A stretch of 41,624 bases of DNA from a virus, in IMG/VR virus record IMGVR_UViG_3300044546_001398, positions 1 through 41,624 of that record. One strand, written 5' to 3'. Of this stretch, positions 20,909 to 28,160 are shown in pieces. The position numbers and the translations under genes are program-made. Below the pieces are notes generated by a model that did no database searches, was not told where the DNA came from, and saw nothing but the letters and a program-made list of their open reading frames with translations. Every line of letters begins with the position of its first letter. The first letter of the stretch is position 1.

Positions 20909-21310
20909 ATGAGAAAACAACCACTAACAGGCGCTTGCAGATGTAAAACTATGCGGATGGTCAAAGGGCGCAAAGATTATGAATGCTGTGAATGTAACGC
21001 GATACTTAGCAAAGGTACAGTGCATCAATTCGTACAAGGAATTTGGGGTAACTCAAGTTTAGAATTTCGCACCTGTGAAGATTGCTTAAACCGATGGGAA
21101 CAATTAATAGCTGATTACCCAGATTTTAATTTAACCCCATTCAACCATGGCGATCTCAATGAGGCGATCGCATACAACGAATTGCAGCAAGCTTTTAAAA
21201 TTGGTGATTTAGATCTAGTCAGCGCTGCGATCAAAAACTTTGAGCCGTATGCCTACGGAGAATTTAAGCAATCATTGCAACAGATAAAAGCTGAGCTGGT
21301 AGCTGCTTAA
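20909..21310 (+). CDS. Zinc-finger protein, partly duplicated at 24921
   Basis: 133 residues. Cys-rich N-terminal half: CRC (residues 10-12), CCEC (about 26-29) and CEDC (about 56-59), likely one or two zinc sites. C-terminal half is helical (DLNEAIAYNELQQAF). Good RBS AAAGGAG nine bases upstream, with TTGTTT/TAAAAT promoter-like boxes about 40 bases further. The first third of the gene is repeated as a fragment beside the tRNA at 24847. Function unknown. Confidence 0.65.
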   Translation: MRKQPLTGACRCKTMRMVKGRKDYECCECNAILSKGTVHQFVQGIWGNSSLEFRTCEDCLNRWEQLIADYPDFNLTPFNHGDLNEAIAYNELQQAFKIGDLDLVSAAIKNFEPYAYGEFKQSLQQIKAELVAA

Positions 21311-21311
21311 T

Positions 21312-21343
21312 AAAAAAGCCCGATCATTTGATCGGGCTTTTTT
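21312..21343. terminator. Intrinsic terminator
   Basis: Stem AAAAAAGCCCGATCA / TGATCGGGCTTTTTT, 15 bp with a two-base centre, right after the stop of the zinc-finger gene. Nearly the same design as the terminator at 14797. Confidence 0.9.
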
Positions 21344-21439
21344 ATGTTAATATAACTTCACTGCTGGTTATTTAATGTTCTCAGGCATTAAGTAACTTAC
21401 TTGTAAAAGCGCAGGATATCCAACTGTTACCGCAGTCGA

Positions 21440-22441
21440 ATGACACAATCTTACCATAACTACACGACAATATACACAGCATTTAGCCAAAGTGATAAAT
21501 TACCTCACTTGGTTAAATTGCTGTATTTGTTTGTGCGCTCTTATGATAGGCAGTCATTTGTAAAGCGTGGCAAGTCTGGAGAAAAAGGGAAAGGTGCTGG
21601 CATTGTAGTTTTAGACATCCCGACGATCGCAACTACCTTAAAGCGCAAAGAATCCACAATTAAAAAGAATTTACGCTTAGCTCTAAAGTTAGGTGTTTTC
21701 TGGATGCTTGAGATTAAAGGTAATTGTGTGAGGCTTGTCTATTCTGCTTTAACTAAGCTTTGCTCTGAGCTTGGTATATCTAATTTAGGCGCTATACACG
21801 AAGAGAAAGCTACTGAGCTTGATAATATTCGGACGCATAACATTAGAGCCACTGCTGCTCAAAAGCAACGCAATGCACAGCAAGGAGCTTTACGCAAAAC
21901 CAAGGAGGAGAATGAATTAAACCAAGGAAAGAAAATAACCAGACGGGTAGTTAAACCATCCAAGATTTTTAAAAACGTGTCAATTCTAAGCGATCGCAAT
22001 CTCCCTAAAGAAAAGGTAGAGAAAGCATCAGGCATCAAGGCTTTTAGAAAGGTACTTGGAACTAGGTTTTTACTGGTTAACCGTCAATTCGTGCCTTATG
22101 GCGTTTCTCAAGAGACTATAGCTAATTTAGTTAATCGGACACCTCAAACGATTAGAAAGCACCTTAAGGCAATTAAGGACTTACCATCTATTGAGTGTGT
22201 ACAAATTTGCTACCCAAGCAACGATGCAATAAGAACTCCTGAATTTTGGCTAGAACATAATTTAGGCGAAAAGCATTATTTGCGTTTTAAAGGCGATCGC
22301 GAATTGTACCAAGTCCACACTAATATCTATAACCTTGAAGAAGACGCTAAGCAGCTACTAGGATGCACTGGATTGAGACGACGTATTAGCAAGGCTACCC
22401 GAAAATCTCAGCATTGCGCCCCTGCGGTATTGCAAGCTTAA
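21440..22441 (+). CDS. Putative replication or DNA-binding protein with two HTH segments
   Basis: 333 residues. Two winged-helix-like segments: IPTIATTLKRKESTIKKNLR (about 64-85) and VSQETIANLVNRTPQTIRKH (about 220-240), separated by a basic, low-complexity linker (about 140-175, Gln/Lys/Arg). Paired helix-turn-helix domains with a basic linker are usual in phage and plasmid replication initiators, but no ATPase or nuclease motif is present. Stands alone between a terminator and a minus-strand gene. Transcription regulator is the alternative. Confidence 0.5.
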   Translation: MTQSYHNYTTIYTAFSQSDKLPHLVKLLYLFVRSYDRQSFVKRGKSGEKGKGAGIVVLDIPTIATTLKRKESTIKKNLRLALKLGVFWMLEIKGNCVRLVYSALTKLCSELGISNLGAIHEEKATELDNIRTHNIRATAAQKQRNAQQGALRKTKEENELNQGKKITRRVVKPSKIFKNVSILSDRNLPKEKVEKASGIKAFRKVLGTRFLLVNRQFVPYGVSQETIANLVNRTPQTIRKHLKAIKDLPSIECVQICYPSNDAIRTPEFWLEHNLGEKHYLRFKGDRELYQVHTNIYNLEEDAKQLLGCTGLRRRISKATRKSQHCAPAVLQA

Positions 22442-22511
22442 GTAGAGATTACTTTTCATCCCTCACTCATCAGATCGCTGTCATAGGCGATCGCTTTGCT
22501 GTGTTTATGGT

Positions 22512-22784
22512 TTAAATACTATTTATCACCATTTCTAACATGGACTTAACCGCAGGCGTGAGTTGTTCCCACCTAGTCAACCGAAACCAAGCTAAGGGCT
22601 TTTTATATTTCAAAGACAAAGAGACATGATCATCTTTTATTTGGGCATAAATGCAGTAATTTAGGCACAAAGCAAAAAATTGATTTTCATCATTACCATC
22701 CATAGTAAAGCCAAGCCTTTCTAATTCCTCCCTAAAATAAAAGTCAATTTCATCAGACATTTTTACCGTAGTTTGATTACTCAT
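22512..22784 (-). CDS. Hypothetical protein
   Basis: 90 residues from ATG 22784 (MSNQTTVKMSDEIDFYFREE). Mixed alpha/beta, with FYFREELERLGF and WFRLTRWEQLTPAV. A lone minus-strand gene among plus-strand genes. Five more residues are possible from an upstream start at 22799. Family not recognised. Confidence 0.55.
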   Translation of the reverse strand: MSNQTTVKMSDEIDFYFREELERLGFTMDGNDENQFFALCLNYCIYAQIKDDHVSLSLKYKKPLAWFRLTRWEQLTPAVKSMLEMVINSI

Positions 22785-22810
22785 ATTTATTACCGTCAAA
22801 TAAGGTTTAC

Positions 22811-22981
22811 ATGAAAATAGGTGATCGCGTTGTATGGCTACATACTGTAGTTACTCCCGCACTTAAAGGCGGTGTATGGATTATAGAAGAATTAGTAGGA
22901 GACGTTGCAACTATCCGCAGATTAGATAAAATCGTACCTAATCAAAATGTGCAAATAAAAAACCTTGTAGGAGCAATATGA
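22811..22981 (+). CDS. Small hypothetical protein (56 aa)
   Basis: ATG 22811 gives 56 residues starting MKIGDRVVWLHTVVTPALKG and ending NLVGAI. The IGDRVVW...GGVWIIEEL...VATIRR pattern is a small beta barrel (SH3-like) fold seen in many tiny phage proteins. The stop overlaps the next start (ATGA), so the two are coupled. Confidence 0.55.
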   Translation: MKIGDRVVWLHTVVTPALKGGVWIIEELVGDVATIRRLDKIVPNQNVQIKNLVGAI

Positions 22982-23136
22982 AAGTATCACTTGAGTATCT
23001 ATATCATTTCTGCTGCAATCGTTGTAGGAAGTGGTGGACTTGCGCTGACATTAAAACGCCTATAGGTACTAAAGTGTATTGCCCTCGTTGCCAACATCTT
23101 AATACGGTTGAAAGCGTAGAGACTGAAAAAGGTTGA
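22978..23136 (+). CDS. Small zinc-ribbon protein (52 aa)
   Basis: 52 residues starting MKVSLEYLYHFCCNRCRKWW. Cys pairs CCNRC (12-16) and CPRC (35-38) define a zinc ribbon. Coupled to the upstream gene by ATGA. Probably a nucleic-acid- or protein-binding adaptor. No family name. Confidence 0.55.
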   Translation: MKVSLEYLYHFCCNRCRKWWTCADIKTPIGTKVYCPRCQHLNTVESVETEKG

Positions 23137-23165
23137 ACTTGATTAAATAATCTTGTATAAAGTAG

Positions 23166-23194
23166 TTGACAAGGTAGCTAATGATCTATATACT
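23166..23194 (+). promoter_or_regulatory. Sigma70-type promoter of the gene at 23228
   Basis: TTGACA (23166-23171), 17-base spacer, TATACT (23189-23194). The surrounding TAGTTGACAA and the leader AAAGGCAAAAGCAATG match those of the promoter at 1748. Its place rules out a start at 23153 for the downstream gene. Confidence 0.7.
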
Positions 23195-23227
23195 TGGATC
23201 AAGACAAGTAAAACAAAGGCAAAAGCA

Positions 23228-23512
23228 ATGAAAAGCGATAAATTAGCAGCTAAGTTTCCAAGATTAAAATTTTTATCAATCACTGAAGGAACACCAGCAC
23301 AAATTGAATGGGCTAACAAATTAGCTACTGGTTTTCTAAAATATGAAACAAGACGCTTGACTGATGAAGAACTCGCAACTATCTTCAGTTCTTTTGGCAA
23401 TGACGCTTTGTTCTGGATTAACAATAGAACTACAGCTAAAGGATCTATGGGACTTACCATAGCGATTATGAGAAATCTTGGCTATGACGACAATTTTTCT
23501 AAGGTTGCTTAA
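23228..23512 (+). CDS. Hypothetical protein
   Basis: 94 residues from ATG 23228 (MKSDKLAAKFPRLKFLSITE), the first start after the promoter. Sequence such as GTPAQIEWANKLATGFLKYE and RTTAKGSMGLTIAI is soluble and helical, similar in style to small phage proteins that handle single-strand DNA, but no family is certain. TAATG overlap with the next gene. Confidence 0.6.
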   Translation: MKSDKLAAKFPRLKFLSITEGTPAQIEWANKLATGFLKYETRRLTDEELATIFSSFGNDALFWINNRTTAKGSMGLTIAIMRNLGYDDNFSKVA

Positions 23513-23727
23513 TGACTAAAAACAGCAATGAATATGATCGCAAATACTACGCCAAACGCACAGCACACATAGAGCGGCGTATTTGCCCTCTATGCGGTAA
23601 ACGAGTCTATTCCAAGCAGCGAGATATATGTCAAGCTTGCTGGCTTAAGACTGATGACGGTAGGGAGTATTTGAGATTGAAGAAGATTGAAAGTAGGAGT
23701 AAGAGAAATCATGAGCAACGACACTAA
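23512..23727 (+). CDS. Small zinc-ribbon protein (CWLKTDDG family)
   Basis: 71 residues. CPLC (about 25-28) and CQAC (about 41-44) form the ribbon, followed by CWLKTDDGREYLRLKKIESR. Same family as 2293-2508. Part of its 3' end is copied as the broken fragment at 25360-25410. Overlaps the next gene by 17 bases. Confidence 0.65.
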   Translation: MTKNSNEYDRKYYAKRTAHIERRICPLCGKRVYSKQRDICQACWLKTDDGREYLRLKKIESRSKRNHEQRH

Positions 23728-23920
23728 CAAGTTGACAGAAGTACATGAAGAGTTTTGGGACTTAGCCGATGAATGGGGGCTAAGTCTTTTGACAATAAGT
23801 CAAGTGACACGCGCCCCAATCAAAGTATTACTAAATTGGCGAGACAACGGAACTACTCCAGAATCCGCGCTAAACGATTTAAAAAAGTTTTTAGACAAAG
23901 CGAGTTCATACAATGAATAA
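23711..23920 (+). CDS. Small HTH-like protein
   Basis: 69 residues from ATG 23711 (MSNDTNKLTEVHEEFWDLAD). WGLSLLTISQVTRAPIKVLL then NWRDNGTTPESALNDLKKFL has the spacing of a helix-turn-helix followed by a wing-like loop. DNA binding is plausible. Overlaps neighbours on both sides. Confidence 0.5.
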   Translation: MSNDTNKLTEVHEEFWDLADEWGLSLLTISQVTRAPIKVLLNWRDNGTTPESALNDLKKFLDKASSYNE

Positions 23921-24203
23921 CACTAACGAATATTACCTATACAAGGGCAATGTATACCACTGCTCTGAATGCACGACAGAAGCCGAACTGTATGGCGCTG
24001 ATTGCTTTTATGGCTATGGCAAAACGCTCTTGTTCTTGGATGAACTAGAGGGCGGTAATTATGTCAATGCTGATGATTGCGTAAAGGTTAAAGCACCTGA
24101 CCCTGACCTTACTATCTGGCAACGCTTACTGATTTGGTTCTATGAGGTAAAGCAAAAGATTCAAGATTTGCGCCGCCCCAAATATGATGATTGCGAGTTT
24201 TAA
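23913..24203 (+). CDS. Hypothetical protein
   Basis: 96 residues starting MNNTNEYYLYKGNVYHCSEC. One Cys pair (CSEC), a Tyr/Gly-rich middle and a C-terminal amphipathic helix (WQRLLIWFYEVKQKIQDLRR) that could touch membrane. Family not recognised. Confidence 0.55.
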   Translation: MNNTNEYYLYKGNVYHCSECTTEAELYGADCFYGYGKTLLFLDELEGGNYVNADDCVKVKAPDPDLTIWQRLLIWFYEVKQKIQDLRRPKYDDCEF

Positions 24204-24250
24204 GACTATGACTAATGCAATGACTGTAACTGAATACGCAGGATACTTGA

Positions 24251-24844
24251 ATGCTAATCCAATACATCATTGATGAACCGCCCAAAAACACAAGTAACGG
24301 GCGTGGCAACTGGATACTACACCTTAAAGAAAAGCAATCACTTAAGCAAGGCGGCGCGATTGAGTCTGCTTTTGATTGGGATACTAAATCACAGTTACGC
24401 ATTCACTTCCATCGCTTTGCGGCTGCTAATAGACCAATGGATGATGACGGCTTAGCGATCGCATTTAAGCCTGTGAGAGATGGCTTGATTGATAGCTTAT
24501 CTCAGTACTTTGGACAAAAATTTGATGACGGCAATCAGGATTTATTTCATTTTGTTTACTCGCAATGCAAAGCGCCTGAACCTGTTTTTGCGGATACTAT
24601 TGTGATTACGATTGATTTAATGGCTCAATCATCGCTATATAGCAGCGTCGTAATGCGATGGGGTTATGAACCATACTTAATCGACAAAGCCTCACTCATC
24701 GCCACACTTGGCGAACATCGCGCCGCTAGGATTGCTGATATTGTTGCCGAGCTTAAGTGGTCAAAGGCTGGGACTAAGAAAGTGGATAAGCTTAAGAAGG
24801 AGTTAGCCAAGACTCAGAAAGCGATCGCGCATTGTGTGGCTTAA
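24251..24844 (+). CDS. RusA-like Holliday junction resolvase candidate
   Basis: 197 residues. The core (about 50-125) has the RusA layout: a strand, then RPMDDDGLAIAFKPVRDGLI and DGNQDLFHFVYSQ, where Asp residues (MDDD, FDDGNQD) match the metal-binding acids of RusA. The C-terminal ~60 residues are a basic helical extension (KAGTKKVDKLKKELAKTQKA) not usual in RusA. RusA enzymes resolve branched DNA before packaging. Good but motif-level evidence only. Confidence 0.65.
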   Translation: MLIQYIIDEPPKNTSNGRGNWILHLKEKQSLKQGGAIESAFDWDTKSQLRIHFHRFAAANRPMDDDGLAIAFKPVRDGLIDSLSQYFGQKFDDGNQDLFHFVYSQCKAPEPVFADTIVITIDLMAQSSLYSSVVMRWGYEPYLIDKASLIATLGEHRAARIADIVAELKWSKAGTKKVDKLKKELAKTQKAIAHCVA

Positions 24845-24846
24845 TA

Positions 24847-24918
24847 TGGCGGTGACTGGAATCGAACCAGTGTTCTTGGGATTATGAGACCCACGAGATG
24901 CCACTTCTCCACACCGCT
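24847..24918 (-). tRNA. tRNA-Met(CAU) (or tRNA-Ile2 with CAU)
   Basis: 72 bases. All arms fold: acceptor AGCGGTG/CACCGCC with an A-C mismatch at 1-72, D stem GAGA/TCTC, anticodon loop CTCATAA (anticodon CAT), five-base variable loop, T stem ACTGG/CCAGT with loop TTCGATT. No encoded CCA. CAU could be elongator Met or Ile decoding AUA after lysidine modification. Confidence 0.8.
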
Positions 24919-24920
24919 AA

Positions 24921-25018
24921 AAGGCGCTTGCAGATGCAAAACCATGCGGATGGTTAAAGGGCGCAAAGATTATGAATGCTGTGAATGTAACGCGATACTT
25001 GGTAAAGGTACAGTATAA
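24921..25018 (+). pseudogene. Duplicated fragment of the zinc-finger gene at 20909
   Basis: About 92 bases match the gene at 20909 (its codons for ACRCKTMRMVKGRKDYECCE and beyond) with five substitutions, then break into an early TAA. There is no start codon. The copy abuts the 5' end of the tRNA-Met gene, so it probably came with recombination at that tRNA. Confidence 0.75.
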
Positions 25019-25063
25019 CGATAAATAATTCCGTAGTGCTTAAAAGAAGGTATTTCGATAATC

Positions 25064-25324
25064 ATGTTTAGTTGCTTAAAGAAGGTTGAAGTTAAAAAAG
25101 CTTTAAAGAAGAGGGAAATAAACAAGTTGATTAAACTTGCTGAAAGCCAAGCCTCGATAAACGGGTTAACGTCTAGCCATAAATATTCTATTGTTAAAAA
25201 TGCTATTCAACAATTAAAAGAACAAGGGGTTGAACCAACAATAAAATTAAAAAAGGCGTTGTTGTCATCATCAAAAGCTTGGCTTAGTGATTGTATTGAA
25301 TACAAAAAGAGGCAAATCAAATGA
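25064..25324 (+). CDS. Lys-rich hypothetical protein
   Basis: 86 residues, very basic and helical (KKVEVKKALKKREINKLIKL, then IKLKKALLSSSKAW). Ends in YKKRQIK. A nucleic-acid-binding role is possible from charge alone. Located after the duplicated fragment and before the broken paralog. Family not recognised. Confidence 0.5.
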   Translation: MFSCLKKVEVKKALKKREINKLIKLAESQASINGLTSSHKYSIVKNAIQQLKEQGVEPTIKLKKALLSSSKAWLSDCIEYKKRQIK

Positions 25325-25359
25325 ATACAAAAAAGTCATCCCAGATCAACGAGCATATC

Positions 25360-25410
25360 CTGATGGTAGGGAGTATTTGAAGCTGATGAAGATTAAAAGT
25401 AGGAGTAAAC
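25360..25410 (+). pseudogene. Fragment of a CWLKTDDG-family gene
   Basis: Reads DGREYLKLMKIKSRSKQD, which matches the end of the protein at 23512 (DGREYLRLKKIESRSK); the DNA is also close, with a three-base deletion at GAT-GAC-GGT. The N-terminal ribbon is missing. A decayed paralog. Confidence 0.65.
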
Positions 25411-25415
25411 AAGAC

Positions 25416-25482
25416 AGAGCATGGTTGAACCTACTGACTCCCCAGATCAACTCTGGGTGCATTACCACTTTGCTACTCTCGG
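25416..25482 (-). pseudogene. Decayed tRNA, Gln-like (TTG)
   Basis: Minus strand: GAGAGTAGCAAAGTGGTA resembles the 5' half of the tRNA-like gene at 29682. An intact 5-bp anticodon stem CCCAG/CTGGG holds loop AGTTGAT (TTG), but position 33 is G not T, the T arm lacks two bases and no longer pairs, and only part of the acceptor stem forms. Not expected to be functional. Confidence 0.5.
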
Positions 25483-25593
25483 TTAATGCGATCGCTTTAT
25501 CCACTGCCATCAACAATCTACACGGTGCGTAAATCTCAGGCTTAGGAGCGATCGCGTTTACAATATTAGCACAAAGCTTTATCGGTTGCCATC

Positions 25594-26106
25594 GTGAAAA
25601 CACCGCTTGAAATCAGAACAGCCATACTCGCTGCTATTCCCGATCTGCTTGGTATTCGCTATTTCGGGGCGACAGTGCAGCCAAGTATTTTAATGCTGCC
25701 AGATCCCGCACTGGAAGACGCTGGACTTTCATTCCCCTCAATAATTAACGGCAGTCCAGTACTGTATCAAGGCGTTGAGATCGTGATTTATCGACATAGG
25801 GTACTTGATAGCTTCGCACCTATGCTTAACTCAGAAGTAGATTTTCGGGCTAAGTCATGGGTATTGCTTAAGGATCATGGCAATATCGACAATTTTACTT
25901 TGGCGCAAATCAATGCTTTTAGATCGGTTGCTGGTTTGACTGCGATTACTGAAGAAAATCTATCAGAGGGTTTGTCACTAGCAGCGGCGAAAGTATCCAA
26001 GCTATTGAGTCTATACAAGCAATTACCACCGCCATCGACAAAGCCAGAACAAGCGCCGCTACTGGATAGCATTATTTTTGAGTTTGATTATGCGGGTTAT
26101 TTGTAG
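25594..26106 (+). CDS. Possible head-tail connector or structural protein
   Basis: 170 residues with GTG start (25594). Starts KTPLEIRTAILAAIPDLLGI, includes FPSIINGSPVLYQGVEIVIY and FEFDYAGYL at the end. The layout (short helix, strand-rich middle, helical middle section) and the size suit a neck or minor structural protein, and two other connector candidates follow at 28670 and 29271. Family not recognised. The upstream 270 bases hold only the tRNA and gene remnants, with no promoter seen. Confidence 0.45.
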   Translation: MKTPLEIRTAILAAIPDLLGIRYFGATVQPSILMLPDPALEDAGLSFPSIINGSPVLYQGVEIVIYRHRVLDSFAPMLNSEVDFRAKSWVLLKDHGNIDNFTLAQINAFRSVAGLTAITEENLSEGLSLAAAKVSKLLSLYKQLPPPSTKPEQAPLLDSIIFEFDYAGYL

Positions 26107-26140
26107 TTTGTAACGAAATGTAAATAGTTTGCTTACCCTG

Positions 26141-26170
26141 TTGACATCTTTCGTTTAGTGATGATATCTT
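26141..26170 (+). promoter_or_regulatory. Phage promoter P1 with conserved spacer
   Basis: TTGACA (26141-26146), 18-base spacer containing CTTTCGTTTAGTGATGA, TATCTT (26165-26170). The spacer is nearly identical to that at 27170. Drives the gene at 26208. Confidence 0.75.
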
Positions 26171-26207
26171 TAGTACAGAAAGCAAGCAACAAAGGAGCGA
26201 CAAGGCA

Positions 26208-26582
26208 ATGACTTACACAGTAGCAATGTTAAACAACGGATCAGTATTCCTTGGTTCTGATAATTTTGAATTTTTCAAAATGTGGATTATGGCTGAAGAG
26301 GATAACCGCGATTCTGCAAGAGATGGATATCGCCGAAGAATTACTGAAATTAGAGAATACAACTCTTATGATGAGTATGCGTCAGGTGTAGAACCTTTGA
26401 GAGTCAAAGAGACGACATGGGCAAAAACACAATGCCCAATGGTTCGTGAGTCCCTGCGAATGATTGGTAGAGAAAAAATGGAAAAGCAGATCGAAAAATC
26501 AAGAGGCGAAAAAGCGAGAAAAGCAAGGAATAAAATCGCAGCGGCGCAGACTAGAGCGAGAATGGCTTCAAAAGTTTCTTAA
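26208..26582 (+). CDS. Hypothetical protein
   Basis: 124 residues with a strong RBS (AAAGGAG). N-terminal mixed half (MTYTVAMLNNGSVFLGSDNF) and a strongly basic C-terminal helix (EKMEKQIEKSRGEKARKARN). Basic tail suggests nucleic-acid binding. A hairpin AGGGGC/GCCCCT lies just after it. Family not recognised. Confidence 0.6.
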   Translation: MTYTVAMLNNGSVFLGSDNFEFFKMWIMAEEDNRDSARDGYRRRITEIREYNSYDEYASGVEPLRVKETTWAKTQCPMVRESLRMIGREKMEKQIEKSRGEKARKARNKIAAAQTRARMASKVS

Positions 26583-26647
26583 ACACCACACACATCATAG
26601 GGGCTTAACCGCCCCTCTCTCAATCAACATTCACAAAGGTAACGACG

Positions 26648-26875
26648 ATGCAAAAATTATTCATGATCCAAGCGTTCCTACAACGCTATGCCGAGCTATA
26701 CCCTGATAAGGTTGATGGCAAGATCGGCGAAGAGTACATTTTTGATTTGTGGGAAGACGACATTTTATCTGTACGCATGACTGATCAGGGGTACGAGTAC
26801 TCATGGCAGTCTGAAGGTATTTGGCACGCATTGGAAACAGTAAGCGAGTTAAAGGAATTACTAAACCATGAGTAA
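26648..26875 (+). CDS. Small acidic hypothetical protein
   Basis: 75 residues starting MQKLFMIQAFLQRYAELYPD, very acidic (FDLWEDDILSVRM). AAAGG upstream. Overlaps the zinc-ribbon gene by eight bases, so the two are coupled. Family not recognised. Confidence 0.55.
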   Translation: MQKLFMIQAFLQRYAELYPDKVDGKIGEEYIFDLWEDDILSVRMTDQGYEYSWQSEGIWHALETVSELKELLNHE

Positions 26876-27137
26876 CCGTCCAGACTGCCCCTACTGCCAT
26901 AAACCGATGTGCTTTAACGGTGAAAAACCATCAGGGGCGCGACAATATCGCTGTAGGCGTGGTTGTCTCACACCTGAAGGGAAAACCGTAACCATGACTG
27001 ACAGCGATCGCAAACGTGGCGGTCAAACGATAGGTACTGAGCCTATGAGCCAAGCTGAGTATGATTTGCGGTATCGCTTGGCACATCCTGAAAAATATAA
27101 GGAAGTGCATGGGTATAAGCCAAAAACTAAAGGATAA
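26868..27137 (+). CDS. Zinc-ribbon protein, paralog of 27807 and 1426
   Basis: 89 residues. CPYC and C (about residues 6-9 and 12), then GARQYRCRRGC with the second Cys pair, then DSDRKRGGQTIGTEPMSQAE and RYR ending in HPEKYKEV. The ribbon resembles IS1 InsA-type ribbons; the GG(R)xxIG turn is AT-hook-like. Likely nucleic-acid binding. Best-preserved relative is 27807-28088. Confidence 0.65.
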   Translation: MSNRPDCPYCHKPMCFNGEKPSGARQYRCRRGCLTPEGKTVTMTDSDRKRGGQTIGTEPMSQAEYDLRYRLAHPEKYKEVHGYKPKTKG

Positions 27138-27144
27138 ATAGCTA

Positions 27145-27199
27145 ATTGTAAACAAATATTACGAATATCTTGACACCTTTCGTCTAGTGATGGTATATT
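27145..27199 (+). promoter_or_regulatory. Phage promoter P2 with conserved upstream element
   Basis: ATTGTAAACAAATATTAC (27145-27162), TTGACA (27170-27175), an 18-base spacer with CTTTCGTCTAGTGATGG, TATATT (27194-27199). The upstream element is identical to that at 30233, and the spacer nearly matches P1. Drives the gene at 27233. Confidence 0.75.
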
Positions 27200-27232
27200 A
27201 CTCATATAGACAAAACAAAGGAGTAAACGACA

Positions 27233-27529
27233 ATGCAAACACAAATTAACTGCTACTTTAACCACGCATGGGACTCAGAAACTCACCCCGATCTAGCTGA
27301 CAAGAAAGCGGCGATCGCACTGGCTAGAAGCTTATCTCCCAATGTCAAAAGTTTTGAGTACTCAGGCAGCCAAGCAGATGGCTTTGAGTTCTACTTCACA
27401 GAGATTGTGACCGTGACTGTAGACTTTGAAGATGGTGACTGCATTAGCTATTTTGATGAAGTGCAGAATGCTAAGCCACTTATCACAGGTGGCGAAATGA
27501 CAACGGCTCGTAGAGTGAGAGGTAGATAA
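27233..27529 (+). CDS. Hypothetical protein
   Basis: 98 residues starting MQTQINCYFNHAWDSETHPD, RBS AAAGGAG nine bases upstream. Acidic alpha/beta protein (FYFTEIVTVTVDFEDGDCIS) ending in TTARRVRGR. First gene of a three-gene unit (27233, 27532, 27807). Family not recognised. Confidence 0.6.
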   Translation: MQTQINCYFNHAWDSETHPDLADKKAAIALARSLSPNVKSFEYSGSQADGFEFYFTEIVTVTVDFEDGDCISYFDEVQNAKPLITGGEMTTARRVRGR

Positions 27530-27531
27530 AA

Positions 27532-27804
27532 ATGAAGAATAATGAATCGATGATTGGCGACGATCCTAAAGTAAAAGTAGCAATCCAAAGCGCCTATAAG
27601 GAAAACAGTAAATTTATTGCTAACGTTGGGCTAGGGATGATTGATGGCACTGTCTGCTGGTTTGAGTGCGTATGGATGCCATCGTTTCCAGTTAATGTGG
27701 CGACTGGTCGGCATTCGATTTCATCAATATCCGAAATTGCATTATTAAAAGAATTTATCAAAAGCAATGCAATCGCCATTAGAGAGTTTGCGGAGTCGCT
27801 TTAG
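27532..27804 (+). CDS. Hypothetical protein
   Basis: 90 residues, two bases after the previous stop. Starts MKNNESMIGDDPKVKVAIQS. Beta-rich middle (GLGMIDGTVCWFECVWMPSF) and a C-terminal helix. No Cys pair, no signal peptide. Family not recognised. Confidence 0.55.
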   Translation: MKNNESMIGDDPKVKVAIQSAYKENSKFIANVGLGMIDGTVCWFECVWMPSFPVNVATGRHSISSISEIALLKEFIKSNAIAIREFAESL

Positions 27805-27806
27805 CT

Positions 27807-28088
27807 ATGCCAGTACCTAATCCACTAAATCCAATCTGTGAAACGTGCGGAGCATTTACCACGTTTAACCAAACCCTGCCGTCAGGGGCACGTGAGTACA
27901 GGTGCAGACGGCATAAACCCAACTACGTCTGCAATGACAGCGATCGCCCCGTTGGTCGTCCTGCGATTGGCGATCGCGCTATGACTAGAGCCGAAATTGA
28001 CAAGCGGTATCGTGAGAATAATCCTGAAAAGTACCGCGAAACGCAAAGGAATAAGCCCAAGAAGAGTAGGAAGAAAAAAGTTAAGTGA
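27807..28088 (+). CDS. Zinc-ribbon protein, paralog of 26868 and 1426
   Basis: 93 residues starting MPVPNPLNPICETCGAFTTF. CETC, then GAREYRCRRH and YVCNDSDRPVGRPAIGDRAM, ending in RYR, NNPEKYRETQRNKPKK. Same plan as the protein at 26868 and the C-terminal half of that at 1426. The GRP turn and Lys-rich tail suggest minor-groove DNA binding. Function unknown. Confidence 0.65.
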   Translation: MPVPNPLNPICETCGAFTTFNQTLPSGAREYRCRRHKPNYVCNDSDRPVGRPAIGDRAMTRAEIDKRYRENNPEKYRETQRNKPKKSRKKKVK

Positions 28089-28093
28089 ATGTA

Positions 28094-28123
28094 TTGACAG
28101 ATGTTTTGTAGTGGTGCTATATT
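28094..28123 (+). promoter_or_regulatory. Phage promoter P3
   Basis: TTGACA (28094-28099), 18-base spacer ending TAGTGGTGC, TATATT (28118-28123). The TAGTG-x-TG stretch before the -10 box is shared with P1 and P2. Drives the gene at 28161. Confidence 0.7.
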
Positions 28124-28160
28124 ACATATATACCAAATAAAGCAACGGAACGGCAAGGCG

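Noticed and set aside
24210-24275. 21-codon frame starting ATGACTAATGCAATGAC before the RusA-like gene
   Set aside because: Overlaps the real gene start and has no distinguishing composition; likely leader sequence.
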